Shown here: positions 53,001 to 62,424 of the stretch, one piece after another
How the letters are laid out: the number at the start of each line of letters is the position of its first letter
Position numbering within the stretch: position 1 is the stretch's first letter
Assembly (NCBI GenBank): GCA_017469925.1
Contig: JAFUFK010000013.1
Span: 124,001 to 188,000, forward strand
Direction: 5' to 3'
From: Bacteroidaceae bacterium
GTDB lineage: Bacteria > Bacteroidota > Bacteroidia > Bacteroidales > Bacteroidaceae
DNA: 64,000 bases
Made by a program: the position numbers and the translations under genes
The notes under the pieces: generated by a model
What the model saw: only the letters and a program-made list of their open reading frames with translations
The model's database searches: none
Told to the model about the DNA's origin: nothing

Positions 53001-54470
53001 GTCAATGAGACCGTTGCCCCTCAGAGCAATGTTCACGTCTTCGATGCTGGCTTTTCCCTCGTAGCGCTTGCCCTGCATGCGTCCGTCAACGTCGAGGTTG
53101 CGATAGCGATAACCGCGGAAGTCAATCTCTGGAATGCGGCCATTCAGGATCAGGGTGGGATACTTGCTTACCTGGCCTTTGGCATGGAGGTCCAAAGCTA
53201 CGTGGCCTAGGTCCTTGTTGTCCAGCAGGGTTCCCAAGTCAAATCCTTCACTCTTGACGGTGGCATCAACGTGACCATCGGTATTGCCCTTACCGACAAC
53301 AGACATTGTTCCCAATGGCGTGCCGAGGAGGACGTCAAGGCTTGCCTCATCACTTGCCCAGGCGATGTTACCCGAAAGACGAGCCGAGTGGATGCGATTC
53401 ACTAGGTCGTTCTTGACGTACGGGCGAAGCAGGTCGGTATCAAGATAGGCATCGTCTATTTCGGCCATGAGGCGCATTCCGTCGGACCCTTGTCTGAGAT
53501 TCTGAACCATAGCCGAGGTCGAGAGGAAGACCAGGCCCTTGGCGTCTCGGAGTTGGAAGTCGGCACTCAGGTTATCACCACGTCCGCGGAAGTCGGCGTC
53601 AAGGTTGGCTTCATTGTCAATCTTCGTGGCGTCAGGAAAGAGAAACGCAAGATCGGCAGGCGAGAGATATCCCCTCAAAGCACCATCGTAGGAGAGCTTC
53701 TCGAGGCGGAATGGCAGAATGTCCCGGATAGTGAGGGAGGGAATCGTGAGGCTGGAACTAGGCAGACGGAGGTCGAAGTCGGCAAGGCGTGCTTCCTGTT
53801 TGTTTCCCTCGAGGACAAAGGCGAGAGACTTGATGCAAAGTCCGCTCTTTTCACAAACGTCGAGACGCTTTACACGGACGTTCAGGCTATCGTCCGTCAA
53901 GGTATTCAACTGGGAAGTAAGATTCAGGTCGGTGAGTTCGAGGTCGGAAGGATTGAGCCGTCCCGTGGCAAGAGTATCGCATTTCCAGCGTTGCCGCCAC
54001 TTGATATTGCCCCGCCGTACAAGCAGTTGGCCAATGCGCAGGTCGAGTGGTGTGTTCGACGTGGTGTCCTTAGAGGCAAAGGCATCGAGGAGGAACTTGA
54101 AGTTCGGGTCACATGACTCGCACTCCTGATAGAGGTTGGCATGAAGTCCAAAGAGTTGTGCGTTGCCAATACGTATTCGCTTATGGATGAGGTCACGAAT
54201 TCCCAGACGGGCACCTACACGAGCCACGTGCAACATCTCCTCGCCCTGTCGGTCCCACACTGTGACGTCATCGACCAGAATACGTCCGTTCCAGCTTAGT
54301 TCTACACGTCCCACTTCGACCCGCGTCTCGAGTTTCTTCTCTAAAAGAGCCTCAACGCCACTGGCCATCCAACGCTGGACGGAAGGCAGATTGAAGAAGA
54401 GCAGGGCCGCAAGATACAACCCCACGACAATGCCAACCGTCCATTGCAGTATGCGCTTCGCCTGGTTCAT
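50073..54470 (-). CDS. tamB: TamB-family translocation/assembly protein
   Basis: 1,465 residues. An N-terminal helix (ILQWTVGIVVGLYLAALLFF) anchors it in the inner membrane. A very long run of amphipathic beta strands follows, and the C-terminal DUF490/TamB domain (about 1,150-1,465) includes MNLLMDARSGDMITLNGRGH, VIHKNFEFSDGGTLVFNGEPYDADLNL and VGANLRTGEDGWNDMDVEGM. TamB works with BamA-like proteins in outer-membrane assembly and in lipid transfer. E. coli TamB is about 1,260 residues. ATG 54470 is chosen; an earlier in-frame ATG at 54482 lies against the -7 box. Confidence 0.9.
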   Translation of the reverse strand: MNQAKRILQWTVGIVVGLYLAALLFFNLPSVQRWMASGVEALLEKKLETRVEVGRVELSWNGRILVDDVTVWDRQGEEMLHVARVGARLGIRDLIHKRIRIGNAQLFGLHANLYQECESCDPNFKFLLDAFASKDTTSNTPLDLRIGQLLVRRGNIKWRQRWKCDTLATGRLNPSDLELTDLNLTSQLNTLTDDSLNVRVKRLDVCEKSGLCIKSLAFVLEGNKQEARLADFDLRLPSSSLTIPSLTIRDILPFRLEKLSYDGALRGYLSPADLAFLFPDATKIDNEANLDADFRGRGDNLSADFQLRDAKGLVFLSTSAMVQNLRQGSDGMRLMAEIDDAYLDTDLLRPYVKNDLVNRIHSARLSGNIAWASDEASLDVLLGTPLGTMSVVGKGNTDGHVDATVKSEGFDLGTLLDNKDLGHVALDLHAKGQVSKYPTLILNGRIPEIDFRGYRYRNLDVDGRMQGKRYEGKASIEDVNIALRGNGLIDLADYTIKAQAHIANFSPYALNLTKRYAQTHFAGNVEVDLQGHPFDLAEGIVFLNDFAMADSTGTYRPGDIHITSKPNGDQRHILLISPFLEAQVEGNFEPNVLVGQVRQMLSQYLPTVKSEARPAPKDNAHGAFTIRAYNAEPLRRLLDIPLTLSSPLVAHGEIDTSASALWLTMKAPSLQYGSEDLHNLDVRLESNYESLLTNLQVQRLMKGQYVNLGMDTQGHDGKLTSRLFWNNDVAKHDNPETTTYAGDINLISRLFQTPNGGQGFEGEILPSSLIVSDTLWSVHPGFVSYSDNILQVDSFQISKGEHFVKVEGRASKLDSDTLHAQLRGMNLEYIFSLINFHAVELTGEATGDVYAHSLFSSPKADAYIRIPQFALNYGTMGDLDIHLNWGRQPYSIYLNGDIVDAPHLGRTLVEGYITPKKDVDYHGIDLNVKSEHVNLYFINKWTSGIFDNLQGRATGWVHIFGPFKTINIEGDALVDEASVGVPSIGVRYHVENDSIHMRPNHIYFAGAHLYDPQGHPGMIEHSAVANGSLRHQNFKNLSYDITIEGQNILGYDFRDFGDMSFYGTVYATGAITLKGHPGEVNIGIKAAPERGTSITYNASSPDKITDTPFITYRTRSSRTEPNDSSTQEAQPQEESRSDMHIDFDLDIDNRSTMNLLMDARSGDMITLNGRGHMLAHFYNKGAFSLFGTYRVERGTYNLSLQEVIHKNFEFSDGGTLVFNGEPYDADLNLQAVHTVSGVSLNDINPKANFSNTSARVNCLMNIGGKVRAPRITFDFDILNANEDEKQMVRSLISTEEERNMQVVYLLGIGRFYAYDYANDNQNQGTTAMYSVLSSTLSGTINQALSNMMGTTNWNVGANLRTGEDGWNDMDVEGMLQGNLLNNRLLLNGNFGYRDNPMASSNFIGDFDVKYLLTRSGTVALKAYSETNDRYFTKSSLTTQGIGVVLKKDFTSWRDLMGRRKQRIKN

Positions 54471-54479
54471 AGTACGACA

Positions 54480-54510
54480 CAAAGGTACGATTAACTCCGC
54501 GTATTTCCAA
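54480..54510 (-). promoter_or_regulatory. Promoter of the tamB unit
   Basis: On the minus strand: TTG at 54510-54508, 20 bases, TACCTTTG at 54487-54480, nine bases before the start codon. Confidence 0.7.
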
Positions 54511-54581
54511 ATAAAAAGGGATATTTCCGTGTCCCGCCCCCGTCTCGTGCCTTTAAGGATGAAGATTTATAGACGTTTGTT

Positions 54582-54611
54582 TTGTCATTTCGTTAAGTTT
54601 TATTAACTTTA
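54582..54611 (+). promoter_or_regulatory. Promoter of the nqr operon
   Basis: TTG at 54582-54584, 19 bases, TAACTTTA at 54604-54611 (one base off consensus), 38 bases before nqrA. It is divergent from the tamB promoter. Confidence 0.55.
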
Positions 54612-54649
54612 CGCTCGTTTAGAACACATTCTATCATTATTTATCACAT

Positions 54650-55981
54650 ATGACAAAAGTAATCAAATTGCGCAAGGGCCTCGATGTCAACCTGAAAGGC
54701 AAGCCAGCGGAGGAGATTGCCCAAGTGAAATGCCCGGGAGAGTATGCACTCGTTCCCGATGATTTCACGGGCGTGAAACCGAAGGTGGTGGTCAAGGAAG
54801 GCGACCAGGTCCTGGTGGGTGATGCCTTGTTCGTGGACAAGCTGCATCCCGAAGTGAAGTTTACAAGTCCTGTCAGTGGTACGGTATCCTTGGTGGAGCG
54901 TGGCGACCGCCGCAAGTTGCTCTCGATTCGCGTGAAGTGCGATGGGCAGCAAAAGGCGCGCGAGTTTGACGTGAACCAGGAGGTACTCCCGCTGTTATTG
55001 GAGAGTGGTTTGTTTGGATACTTCCGCAGTCGCCCCTACGACGTGGTGGCCAATCCCGAGGACAAGCCGAAGGCTATCTTCGTGAGCGCCTTTAACTCGA
55101 TGCCTCTATCGCAGGACTTCGAACTCGTCTTGAAGGGTCAGGAACAGGAGTTCCAGACGGGTCTGTCGGCACTGGCCAAGGTGGCAAAGGTCCATCTGGG
55201 TGTTAGTGCCAAGCAGACGGTCAAAGCCCTACTCGAGGCTAAGGATTGTGAAGTAACTATCTTTGACGGTCCTGCTCCGGCTGGCAACGTAGGTGTGCAG
55301 ATAAATCACGTAAGCCCCATCAATAAGGGCGAGGTGGTATGGACGTTGGGTGCCGAAGAGGTTATCTTCGTAGGTCGGCTCATGATAACGGGTAAGGTGG
55401 ACCTGACCCGTACGATTGCCCTTGCTGGCAGCGAGGTACGTAGTCCCAAGTACTACAAGGTGCTGGTAGGCCAAAAGCTTACAACTCTGCTCGACGGCCA
55501 AATCGAGAATAACGCCCATGTGCGCATCATTGACGGCAATGTAATGACCGGCCTGAAGACTACGGCCGAGGGCTTCCTCGGCGCTCACAAGACGGAGGTG
55601 AACGTCATACCCGAAGGTGATGACAATGCCGAACTGCTTGGCTGGATTATGCCTCGCCTGAACGAGTTCTCCACAAGTCGCAGTTATTGCTCCTGGCTTT
55701 TTGGCAAGAAGAAAGAATACACCCTCGATGCCCGCATCAAGGGCGGCGAACGCCGCATGATTATGTCAGGTGAGTACGATCGCGTCTTCCCGATGGACAT
55801 CTATGCAGGTTACCTCGTAAAGGCCATCATCACGGGCGACATCGACCGTCAGGAGGCTCTGGGCATCTATGAAGTGGCTCCCGAGGACTTCGCCATTGCT
55901 GAGTTTGTGGATTCTTCGAAGTTGGAGCTCCAGCGTATCGTTCGCGAAGGACTGGACATTTTACGTAAAGAAAACGCATAA
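54650..55981 (+). CDS. nqrA: Na+-NQR subunit A
   Basis: 443 residues. The peripheral, quinone-side subunit of the Na+-pumping NADH:quinone oxidoreductase. The opening IKLRKGLDVNLKGKPAEEI, the biotinyl-like loop CPGEYALVPDDFTGVKPKVVVKEGD and the ending YPMDI-type VFPMDIYAGYLVKAIITGD are characteristic. It is the first of six genes with gaps of only 1-18 bases, in the standard order A-F. Confidence 0.96.
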   Translation: MTKVIKLRKGLDVNLKGKPAEEIAQVKCPGEYALVPDDFTGVKPKVVVKEGDQVLVGDALFVDKLHPEVKFTSPVSGTVSLVERGDRRKLLSIRVKCDGQQKAREFDVNQEVLPLLLESGLFGYFRSRPYDVVANPEDKPKAIFVSAFNSMPLSQDFELVLKGQEQEFQTGLSALAKVAKVHLGVSAKQTVKALLEAKDCEVTIFDGPAPAGNVGVQINHVSPINKGEVVWTLGAEEVIFVGRLMITGKVDLTRTIALAGSEVRSPKYYKVLVGQKLTTLLDGQIENNAHVRIIDGNVMTGLKTTAEGFLGAHKTEVNVIPEGDDNAELLGWIMPRLNEFSTSRSYCSWLFGKKKEYTLDARIKGGERRMIMSGEYDRVFPMDIYAGYLVKAIITGDIDRQEALGIYEVAPEDFAIAEFVDSSKLELQRIVREGLDILRKENA

Positions 55982-55986
55982 GAGAT

Positions 55987-57162
55987 ATGAATGCATTAAG
56001 AAACTATCTGGATAAGATAAAGCCAAACTTCGAGGAGGGAGGCAAGCTTCACGCATTCCAAAGTCTGTTCGACGGACTTGAGACATTCGCCTTCGTGCCC
56101 CGCACGACTAGTCGGGTGGGAAGCGTGAACATTCACGATGCCATTGATAGCAAGCGCATTATGAGCTTCGTTGTGATAGCCCTGATGCCAGCGCTCTTCT
56201 TTGGTATGTACAATGTGGGTTATCAGAACGCATTGGCAGCCGGACAACTGGAGCAAGCCACCTTCTGGGGCATGTTCTTCTATGGCTTCCTGGCCGTTCT
56301 GCCCAAGATTATCGTCAGTTATGTAGTAGGTCTAGGCATCGAGTTCACGATTGCTCAGTGGAAACACGAAGAGATTCAGGAAGGATTCCTCGTTTCGGGT
56401 ATCCTTATCCCAATGATTGTTCCTGTTACCACTCCTTTGTGGATGTTGGCCATTGCTGTAGCCTTCAGCGTAATTTTGGCAAAGGAAATTTATGGAGGTA
56501 CGGGAATGAACATCTTCAATCCCGCGCTCGTTACGCGTGCGTTCCTATTTTTCTCTTACCCCAGTGTTATGACGGGCGACAGCACGGTATGGATTAACCA
56601 ACAGAGCATACTCGGTCTGGGCTTTACGGCTCCCGAGGCCTACACCGCTGCGACTCCGCTCGGACAGGCTGCTACCGAAGGCTTCTCTGGCTTCGACTGC
56701 GCCACTATCCATGATGCTGTCATGGGCTTCATCCCTGGTTCTGTGGGTGAGACCAGCATTATCGCAATAGCTCTGGGTGCTCTGTTGCTCCTTTGGACGG
56801 GTGTTGCTTCTTGGAAGACGATGCTGAGTGTATTCGTAGGTGGTGCCTTGACTGGCTTACTGATGCAGGCAACTGGTCTGACCGCTATCGAATGGTGGCA
56901 CCATCTCGTACTGGGTGGCTTTGCCTTTGGTGCCGTCTTTATGGCAACCGACCCCGTTACCAGTGCCCGCACAGAAGGTGGCAAGTACATCTACGGTCTG
57001 CTGATTGGTTTTATTGCAGTTATGGTACGCGTACTGAATCCGGGTTATCCCGAAGGCATGATGCTGGCTATCCTGCTCATGAACCTGTTTGCTCCACTTA
57101 TCGACTATTGCTTCGTGGAGGCAAATATTTCGAAGCGTGCAAAACGTGCTATTAACAAATAA
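55987..57162 (+). CDS. nqrB: Na+-NQR subunit B
   Basis: 391 residues, about ten helices. It carries one covalent FMN and part of the Na+ path. The expected flavin Thr aligns with Thr223 in AYTAATPLGQ, where V. cholerae has SGAT; the preceding residues differ. Other conserved stretches are FVPRTTSRVGSVNIHDAIDSKR, GGTGMNIFNPALVTRAF and ATDPVTSARTEGGKYIYG. It starts 5 bases after nqrA. Confidence 0.95.
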   Translation: MNALRNYLDKIKPNFEEGGKLHAFQSLFDGLETFAFVPRTTSRVGSVNIHDAIDSKRIMSFVVIALMPALFFGMYNVGYQNALAAGQLEQATFWGMFFYGFLAVLPKIIVSYVVGLGIEFTIAQWKHEEIQEGFLVSGILIPMIVPVTTPLWMLAIAVAFSVILAKEIYGGTGMNIFNPALVTRAFLFFSYPSVMTGDSTVWINQQSILGLGFTAPEAYTAATPLGQAATEGFSGFDCATIHDAVMGFIPGSVGETSIIAIALGALLLLWTGVASWKTMLSVFVGGALTGLLMQATGLTAIEWWHHLVLGGFAFGAVFMATDPVTSARTEGGKYIYGLLIGFIAVMVRVLNPGYPEGMMLAILLMNLFAPLIDYCFVEANISKRAKRAINK

Positions 57163-57179
57163 AGAAGGGAGGACAAGAT

Positions 57180-57797
57180 ATGAAACTGAACACAAATGGT
57201 AACGTCTATACGTTCGTATATGCAGCCGTATTGGTTGTTATCGTGGCCTTCCTGCTCGCCTTTGTGGCATCGGCCCTGAAGCCTATTCAGGACGCCAACG
57301 TCGAGCGCGATACGAAGAACCAGATTCTGACAAGCCTGAACATCACGGGCTTGAAGGGAGAAGGCATCGATAAGAAGTATGAAAGCGTCATCACTGAAGA
57401 ACTCGAAGAGCAAGGCGGCAAGGTTTATGTGGCCAACGTCGATGGCGCAGTGAAGTATGTACTCCCCGTTAAGGGCCGTGGCCTATGGGGCGGACTCTGG
57501 GGCTATATCTCCATCGACGAGGACAAGCAGCACGTCTTCGGTACGTACTTCGACCATGAGAGTGAAACTGCTGGCCTTGGTGCTCGTATTAAGGAACGCT
57601 GGTTCCAAGAGCAGTTCAATGGCAAGCCCATCTTTACGGACGACCCCCAGAAGGTGGCACTTACCGTCGTGAAGAAAGGCCAGTCGAAGGCTGAAACCGA
57701 AATCGACGGAGTCACGGGTGCTACACTCACTAGCAACGGTGTGGCAGGCATGGTAACCGATGGTTTGCAGAAGTATATAGAATTCTTGAACAAGTAA
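57180..57797 (+). CDS. nqrC: Na+-NQR subunit C
   Basis: 205 residues with one N-terminal helix (YTFVYAAVLVVIVAFLLAFV) and a periplasmic FMN domain. The flavinylation motif is DGVTGATLTSNGV, with Thr182 as the probable FMN-linked residue; Thr replaces the more usual Ser before GAT. GLWGGLWGYISI is also typical. An ApbE-type flavin transferase is needed but is not in this window. Confidence 0.95.
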   Translation: MKLNTNGNVYTFVYAAVLVVIVAFLLAFVASALKPIQDANVERDTKNQILTSLNITGLKGEGIDKKYESVITEELEEQGGKVYVANVDGAVKYVLPVKGRGLWGGLWGYISIDEDKQHVFGTYFDHESETAGLGARIKERWFQEQFNGKPIFTDDPQKVALTVVKKGQSKAETEIDGVTGATLTSNGVAGMVTDGLQKYIEFLNK

Positions 57798-57815
57798 AGC
57801 GAGGAGGACAAAGAT

Positions 57816-58442
57816 ATGAGTAAACTATTTTCAAAGGAGAACATGGAAGCGTTCTCTAATCCTCTCAACCTGAACAACCCTATTGCTGTACAGGTGTTAG
57901 GTATCTGTTCCGCCCTGGCTGTGACCAGCCAGCTAGAGCCTGCCATCGTAATGGGCTTGAGCGTTACGGTCATCACAGCCTTCTCTAACGTGATTATCTC
58001 CCTTATCCGCAAGACCATCCCCAACCGCATCCGTATCATCGTACAATTGGTGGTTGTGGCCGCTCTGGTCACCATCGTGAGCCAGATATTAAAGGCCTTT
58101 GCCTATGACGTCAGCGTTCAGCTCTCCGTCTATGTGGGACTTATCATTACGAATTGTATCCTGATGGGCCGTCTCGAGGCTTTCGCTATGATGAACGGCC
58201 CTTGGGAGTCATTCCTCGACGGTATCGGTAATGGACTTGGCTATGCGCTGATTCTGGTCATCGTCGGTTTCGTTCGCGAGTTGTTTGGCTTTGGCACATT
58301 GCTTGGCTTCACCATCATCCCGCAGGCATGCTACGACCACGGCTACCTGAACAATGGTATGATGACCATGCCTGCCATGTCGCTGATTATCGTTGGTTGT
58401 GTAATTTGGGCACATCGCTCAATAAATAAGGAGGAGAAGTAA
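57816..58442 (+). CDS. nqrD: Na+-NQR subunit D
   Basis: 208 residues, six helices. The hallmark cysteine loops are [20 protein letters not shown] and [13 protein letters not shown]. Together with NqrE it holds the intramembrane iron-sulfur centre. It is followed one base later by nqrE. Confidence 0.96.
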   Translation: MSKLFSKENMEAFSNPLNLNNPIAVQVLGICSALAVTSQLEPAIVMGLSVTVITAFSNVIISLIRKTIPNRIRIIVQLVVVAALVTIVSQILKAFAYDVSVQLSVYVGLIITNCILMGRLEAFAMMNGPWESFLDGIGNGLGYALILVIVGFVRELFGFGTLLGFTIIPQACYDHGYLNNGMMTMPAMSLIIVGCVIWAHRSINKEEK

Positions 58443-58443
58443 T

Positions 58444-59073
58444 ATGGAACACATGATTAGCCTATTTGTCCGCTCCATCTTTGTGGACAACATGATTTTC
58501 GCTTTCTTCTTGGGCATGTGCTCTTATCTGGCCGTGTCCAAGACAGTAAAGACAAGTCTCGGATTGGGCGTCGCAGTAACCTTTGTGTTGCTCATTACCG
58601 TCCCCGTTGACTACGCTCTACAGATGTATGTGCTTGGTCCCGATGCCCTCGTTAAGGGTGTTGACCTCACATTCCTTGCCTTCATCCTCTTCATTGCCGT
58701 CATTGCCGGTATCGTGCAGCTGGTGGAGATGATTGTTGAGCGCTTCAGCCCCTCACTGTATGCTGCCTTGGGTATCTTCCTGCCGCTGATTGCCGTGAAC
58801 TGTGCCATCATGGGTGCAAGTTTGTTCATGCAGCAGCGTGTTCAGATGGACCCCGAGACTAGTTCTCAGGCAATTGGGTCGTTTGGCGATGCCATTGCCT
58901 ATGCACTGGGTAGTGGTATTGGCTGGTTGCTGGCCATCGTCGGTCTGGCTGCCATTCGCGAGAAAATGGCCTACACCGACGTGCCCAAACCCCTTCAGGG
59001 TCTCGGAATCACGTTCATTACCGTAGGTCTGATGGCTATGGCCTTTATGTGTTTCTCTGGTCTTAACATTTAA
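58444..59073 (+). CDS. nqrE: Na+-NQR subunit E
   Basis: 209 residues, six helices in opposite topology to NqrD. The cysteine loops are [21 protein letters not shown] and [11 protein letters not shown]. Other motifs ([30 protein letters not shown]) are canonical. Confidence 0.96.
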   Translation: MEHMISLFVRSIFVDNMIFAFFLGMCSYLAVSKTVKTSLGLGVAVTFVLLITVPVDYALQMYVLGPDALVKGVDLTFLAFILFIAVIAGIVQLVEMIVERFSPSLYAALGIFLPLIAVNCAIMGASLFMQQRVQMDPETSSQAIGSFGDAIAYALGSGIGWLLAIVGLAAIREKMAYTDVPKPLQGLGITFITVGLMAMAFMCFSGLNI

Positions 59074-59091
59074 ATGTAGGAGGAATAGACA

Positions 59092-60366
59092 ATGGATATG
59101 AATTTGATTTTAACGAGCATTGGCGTATTCCTTGGCATCATCCTCGTGTTGGTGGCCATCCTGCTTACGGCCAAAGCCTATCTGTCGCCAAGCGGCAATG
59201 TGAACATTACGATTAACGGCAAGGATACCATCTCCGTTGGTCAAGGTGCAAGTCTGCTCTCGACGCTGAGTGAGCAGGGTATCTATTTACCTAGTGCCTG
59301 TGGTGGTAAAGGTTCTTGCGGACAATGTAAACTGCAAGTTGTAGAAGGTGGTGGCGACATCCTCGACTCCGAGAAGGGCCACTTCACCCGCAAACAAGTG
59401 AAGGACCACTGGCGACTGGGTTGCCAGTGCAAGGTGAAGGGCGACCTCGGCATTCAGGTTGACGATTCTGTAATGGGCGTCAAGGAATGGGAGTGCACCG
59501 TCATCTCGAATAAGAACGTAGCTTCGTTTATCAAGGAATTTAAGGTTGCCCTGCCTCCTGGCGAGCACATGGACTTCGAACCTGGTTCGTATGCACAAAT
59601 CAAGATTCCTTGCTACGACATCGACTACAATCGCGACTTCGACAAGAACGATATTGGCGATCTCTATGTGCCTGTATGGGAAAAGTTCGGTATTTTTGGT
59701 CTCAAGCAGAAGAACGATACTCCAACCATCCGCGCATACTCGATGGCTAACTATCCCGATGAGGGCGACATTATCACACTGACCGTCCGCATCGCCACGC
59801 CTCCCTTCAAACCGAAGGAACAGGGCCCCGGCTTCATGGATGTTCCCTGTGGAATAGCTTCTACGTACATCTTCTCGCTGAAACCTGGCGACAAGTGCAT
59901 CATGTCTGGCCCTTATGGAGAGTTCCGTCCCGTTTACGACTCGAAGCGTGAGATGATTTGGGTCGGTGGTGGTGCCGGTATGGCTCCTCTGCGCGCCCAG
60001 ATTATGCACATGCTGAAGACGCGTCAGTGTCGCGACCGCGAGATGCACTACTTCTATGGTGCACGTGGAATCGACGAAGTATTCTTTATGGAAGACTTCC
60101 TTGCATTGGAGAAGGAGTTCCCCAACTTCCACTTCCACCTCGCACTCGATCGTCCCGACCCGAAGGCCGACTCGTTGGGAGTGAAGTACACGCCGGGCTT
60201 TATTGCTCCCGTGATGGGCGATACCTATCTGAAGCAGCATGAGGCTCCCGAAGACGTTGAATACTACCTCTGCGGTCCTCCAATGATGGCCAAGACGGTG
60301 CTTGACCTGCTCCACTCGCTTGGTGTCGAAGACGACATGATTCGCTTCGACAACTTCGGCGGATAA
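59092..60366 (+). CDS. nqrF: Na+-NQR subunit F, NADH-oxidising
   Basis: 424 residues. N-terminal helix, a 2Fe-2S ferredoxin domain with CGGKGSCGQC and the fourth Cys in LGCQCKV, an FAD domain (RAYSMANYP, GIASTYIFSL) and an NADH domain (WVGGGAGMAPLRAQI, YYLCGPPMM). Electrons enter the complex here. It is the last gene of the operon. Confidence 0.96.
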   Translation: MDMNLILTSIGVFLGIILVLVAILLTAKAYLSPSGNVNITINGKDTISVGQGASLLSTLSEQGIYLPSACGGKGSCGQCKLQVVEGGGDILDSEKGHFTRKQVKDHWRLGCQCKVKGDLGIQVDDSVMGVKEWECTVISNKNVASFIKEFKVALPPGEHMDFEPGSYAQIKIPCYDIDYNRDFDKNDIGDLYVPVWEKFGIFGLKQKNDTPTIRAYSMANYPDEGDIITLTVRIATPPFKPKEQGPGFMDVPCGIASTYIFSLKPGDKCIMSGPYGEFRPVYDSKREMIWVGGGAGMAPLRAQIMHMLKTRQCRDREMHYFYGARGIDEVFFMEDFLALEKEFPNFHFHLALDRPDPKADSLGVKYTPGFIAPVMGDTYLKQHEAPEDVEYYLCGPPMMAKTVLDLLHSLGVEDDMIRFDNFGG

Positions 60367-60376
60367 CTCAAAGACC

Positions 60377-60412
60377 ATGCCCCATAGGTATCCGTGCCTA
60401 TGGGGCATTTCT
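60377..60412 (+). terminator. Rho-independent terminator of the nqr operon
   Basis: A perfect 12-base-pair stem, ATGCCCCATAGG and CCTATGGGGCAT (60377-60388, 60397-60408), with an 8-base loop, is followed by TTCT. It starts 10 bases after the nqrF stop. Confidence 0.88.
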
Positions 60413-60450
60413 AACCAACTGTTATTGAACATGCCTTAATGCTATAATGC

Positions 60451-62412
60451 ATGAAAAAGCTGAAACTTTTATTAATACTTTTAATGCTCCCCTTAATAAC
60501 GAGGGCTGCCAGTTATGACGAGGTGAGACTGACATTCCATCGTACTGGTAGCGACGTCGGGAGTGTAGCTGTCTCTGTTACGGACAAGGAGGGGACCCAG
60601 TTGACCGACGTGACAGCCTCGCTTGTGGGTACATCCTTTGATGCACTGAAGTCGGCTGGTGCCGATGCCATCATGAACGGAAGCGTCCTAGCTCCAGATA
60701 ACTATGAGAATGGCCAGTACTCGGAGATTTCCTATCTCTTCCGTATTGAAGGGCTTGCGGCCGACTTCTCCTTCGATTCGGCAGACATCGATGTCTATGC
60801 CCTGAATGCCGGAGGTAATGCCCAAGGCAATACGGGCAGCACAATACGCTACTTTCAGTTTTCTGTAAGCACAGGCGCGTCACAAGACTACGTTCAAGCT
60901 TTTGCCCAAAAGAATGTTGATACCGACATCTGCACTGTTCCTAACCAGTCAAATGGACTTTATCACAGCACACAGACGATGAGTGCCACAAAGGCTGCTC
61001 TGGCCACAAATCCGCTATATCTTCGCGTGACCCTCATCAAGACTTCTCAACTGGGTTGCTATGCTGGCATCGGTATGGTCTCGCTCTATACAAAAGAGAG
61101 TGGTAGCGGCGAAGACCCCATTGAGGAGGGGACCTTCTCTGCCGATAAGACTTATACCATCCATCGCAACAACAACACTGCGGCATATATTTACCAGAGC
61201 GGAACGACGATGGGCACTGCTCAACTCGACCAGACGAAAATGTTCTGGTGGTCCCTAATTCCTACCGAAAACACCAATTGTTACTATATCAAGAACGTAA
61301 CAACAGGCAAGTATGTGCAGAGCTCCGTGCAGACACTAAGCAGCCTTGTACCTATGGGTGACACACCTGTAGAATTCCAAATCAAGAAGGACGAGACGCC
61401 AGGTGTCGCCACCAACGGCTATTATTATATGGCCAGTACTGACCAGGATATCTCTCTCACAACCGATGGCTCTCTGGGACTTAACTTTGGAGCCACGGGC
61501 GTTGTTGCCTACTACATTCGCACAGGGCGAGGCAACTCCTACTGGGAGATAGAAGAGAGCGACTATGCATATGAGCCTCCCACTGTCGAGGTTACAGATT
61601 TTGCCAAGGCCATGCAAATATACTCTATCCCTTGCGGAACGAATGGGACAGCCTATCTGACAAGTGTTGATATGGCAGGTGATGATGTCTTGGCTGAACT
61701 TCACTATACGTCGCCTCAGACTCCTACAACCGCCTTTACGGTATTTACCAACCAAAAAGCCCAGATTCGACAATCTGGAACTCTGCCTATAGCAATTCAG
61801 ATAGCAGGCGACGGTGCGGCAATACGCAAGTTTGCCTATGCCGACTGGGATAAGGACGGTGTCTTCGAGGAGGTGGTGGAGATACACGACGGGAAGGCCT
61901 CATTCAAGATTCCACAGACAACTACGCTGGGGCAGTACCGCATACGTATTAGAGTGACGGAAACTGATACCGAAGGGGCTGAAGACGATGTGATAGGTGC
62001 CTGTTACGACTTCTTAGTCGATGTAGTTGCTGCCGAAACATCTCTGACCTGGAGTGTCGAGGTGAATGATCCCACTCGTGGCGAGGCTATTGGTGAAGAA
62101 AGAAATGGCATTCTCTACCTGACCGCTAAGCCTCTTGGCGATGCTAAGTTCGTTGGATGGCGACTGATGCATAACTATTTCCAAGGCGAAACAATCAGCA
62201 CCGATGCAGAATACGAGTTCCCCCTGACACAGAGTGCTCGTCTTGTGGCCCTTTTTACGCCCAATCCCCAGCCAGTTATCGATACAATCGAGCAGGTAAG
62301 TATAAAGACCACAGCCAGCCACTCGCAGCCCTACGATATCGCTGGTCGAAGGGCTTCACAAACGACTCGCGGCATCGTTATCGAGAAAGGTATAAAACGA
62401 ATCAATAAGTAA
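60451..62412 (+). CDS. Secreted protein with GEVED domain, function unknown
   Basis: 653 residues. A signal peptide (MKKLKLLLILLMLPLITRAA) and an N-terminal beta domain about 200 residues long come first. A ricin-like stretch follows (YTIHRNNNTAAYIYQS, TTGKYVQSS), then a GEVED-like domain (FAYADWDKDGVFEEVVEI, TTLGQYRIRIRVTETDTEGAEDD). An extra beta domain precedes the tail, which ends PYDIAGRRASQTTRGIVIEKG-like, the kind of C-terminal sequence common on exported Prevotella proteins. The partner gene, a sulfatase, follows 12 bases later, so a role in glycan binding is plausible but not shown. Confidence 0.7.
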   Translation: MKKLKLLLILLMLPLITRAASYDEVRLTFHRTGSDVGSVAVSVTDKEGTQLTDVTASLVGTSFDALKSAGADAIMNGSVLAPDNYENGQYSEISYLFRIEGLAADFSFDSADIDVYALNAGGNAQGNTGSTIRYFQFSVSTGASQDYVQAFAQKNVDTDICTVPNQSNGLYHSTQTMSATKAALATNPLYLRVTLIKTSQLGCYAGIGMVSLYTKESGSGEDPIEEGTFSADKTYTIHRNNNTAAYIYQSGTTMGTAQLDQTKMFWWSLIPTENTNCYYIKNVTTGKYVQSSVQTLSSLVPMGDTPVEFQIKKDETPGVATNGYYYMASTDQDISLTTDGSLGLNFGATGVVAYYIRTGRGNSYWEIEESDYAYEPPTVEVTDFAKAMQIYSIPCGTNGTAYLTSVDMAGDDVLAELHYTSPQTPTTAFTVFTNQKAQIRQSGTLPIAIQIAGDGAAIRKFAYADWDKDGVFEEVVEIHDGKASFKIPQTTTLGQYRIRIRVTETDTEGAEDDVIGACYDFLVDVVAAETSLTWSVEVNDPTRGEAIGEERNGILYLTAKPLGDAKFVGWRLMHNYFQGETISTDAEYEFPLTQSARLVALFTPNPQPVIDTIEQVSIKTTASHSQPYDIAGRRASQTTRGIVIEKGIKRINK

Positions 62413-62424
62413 ATCATTACCGAT

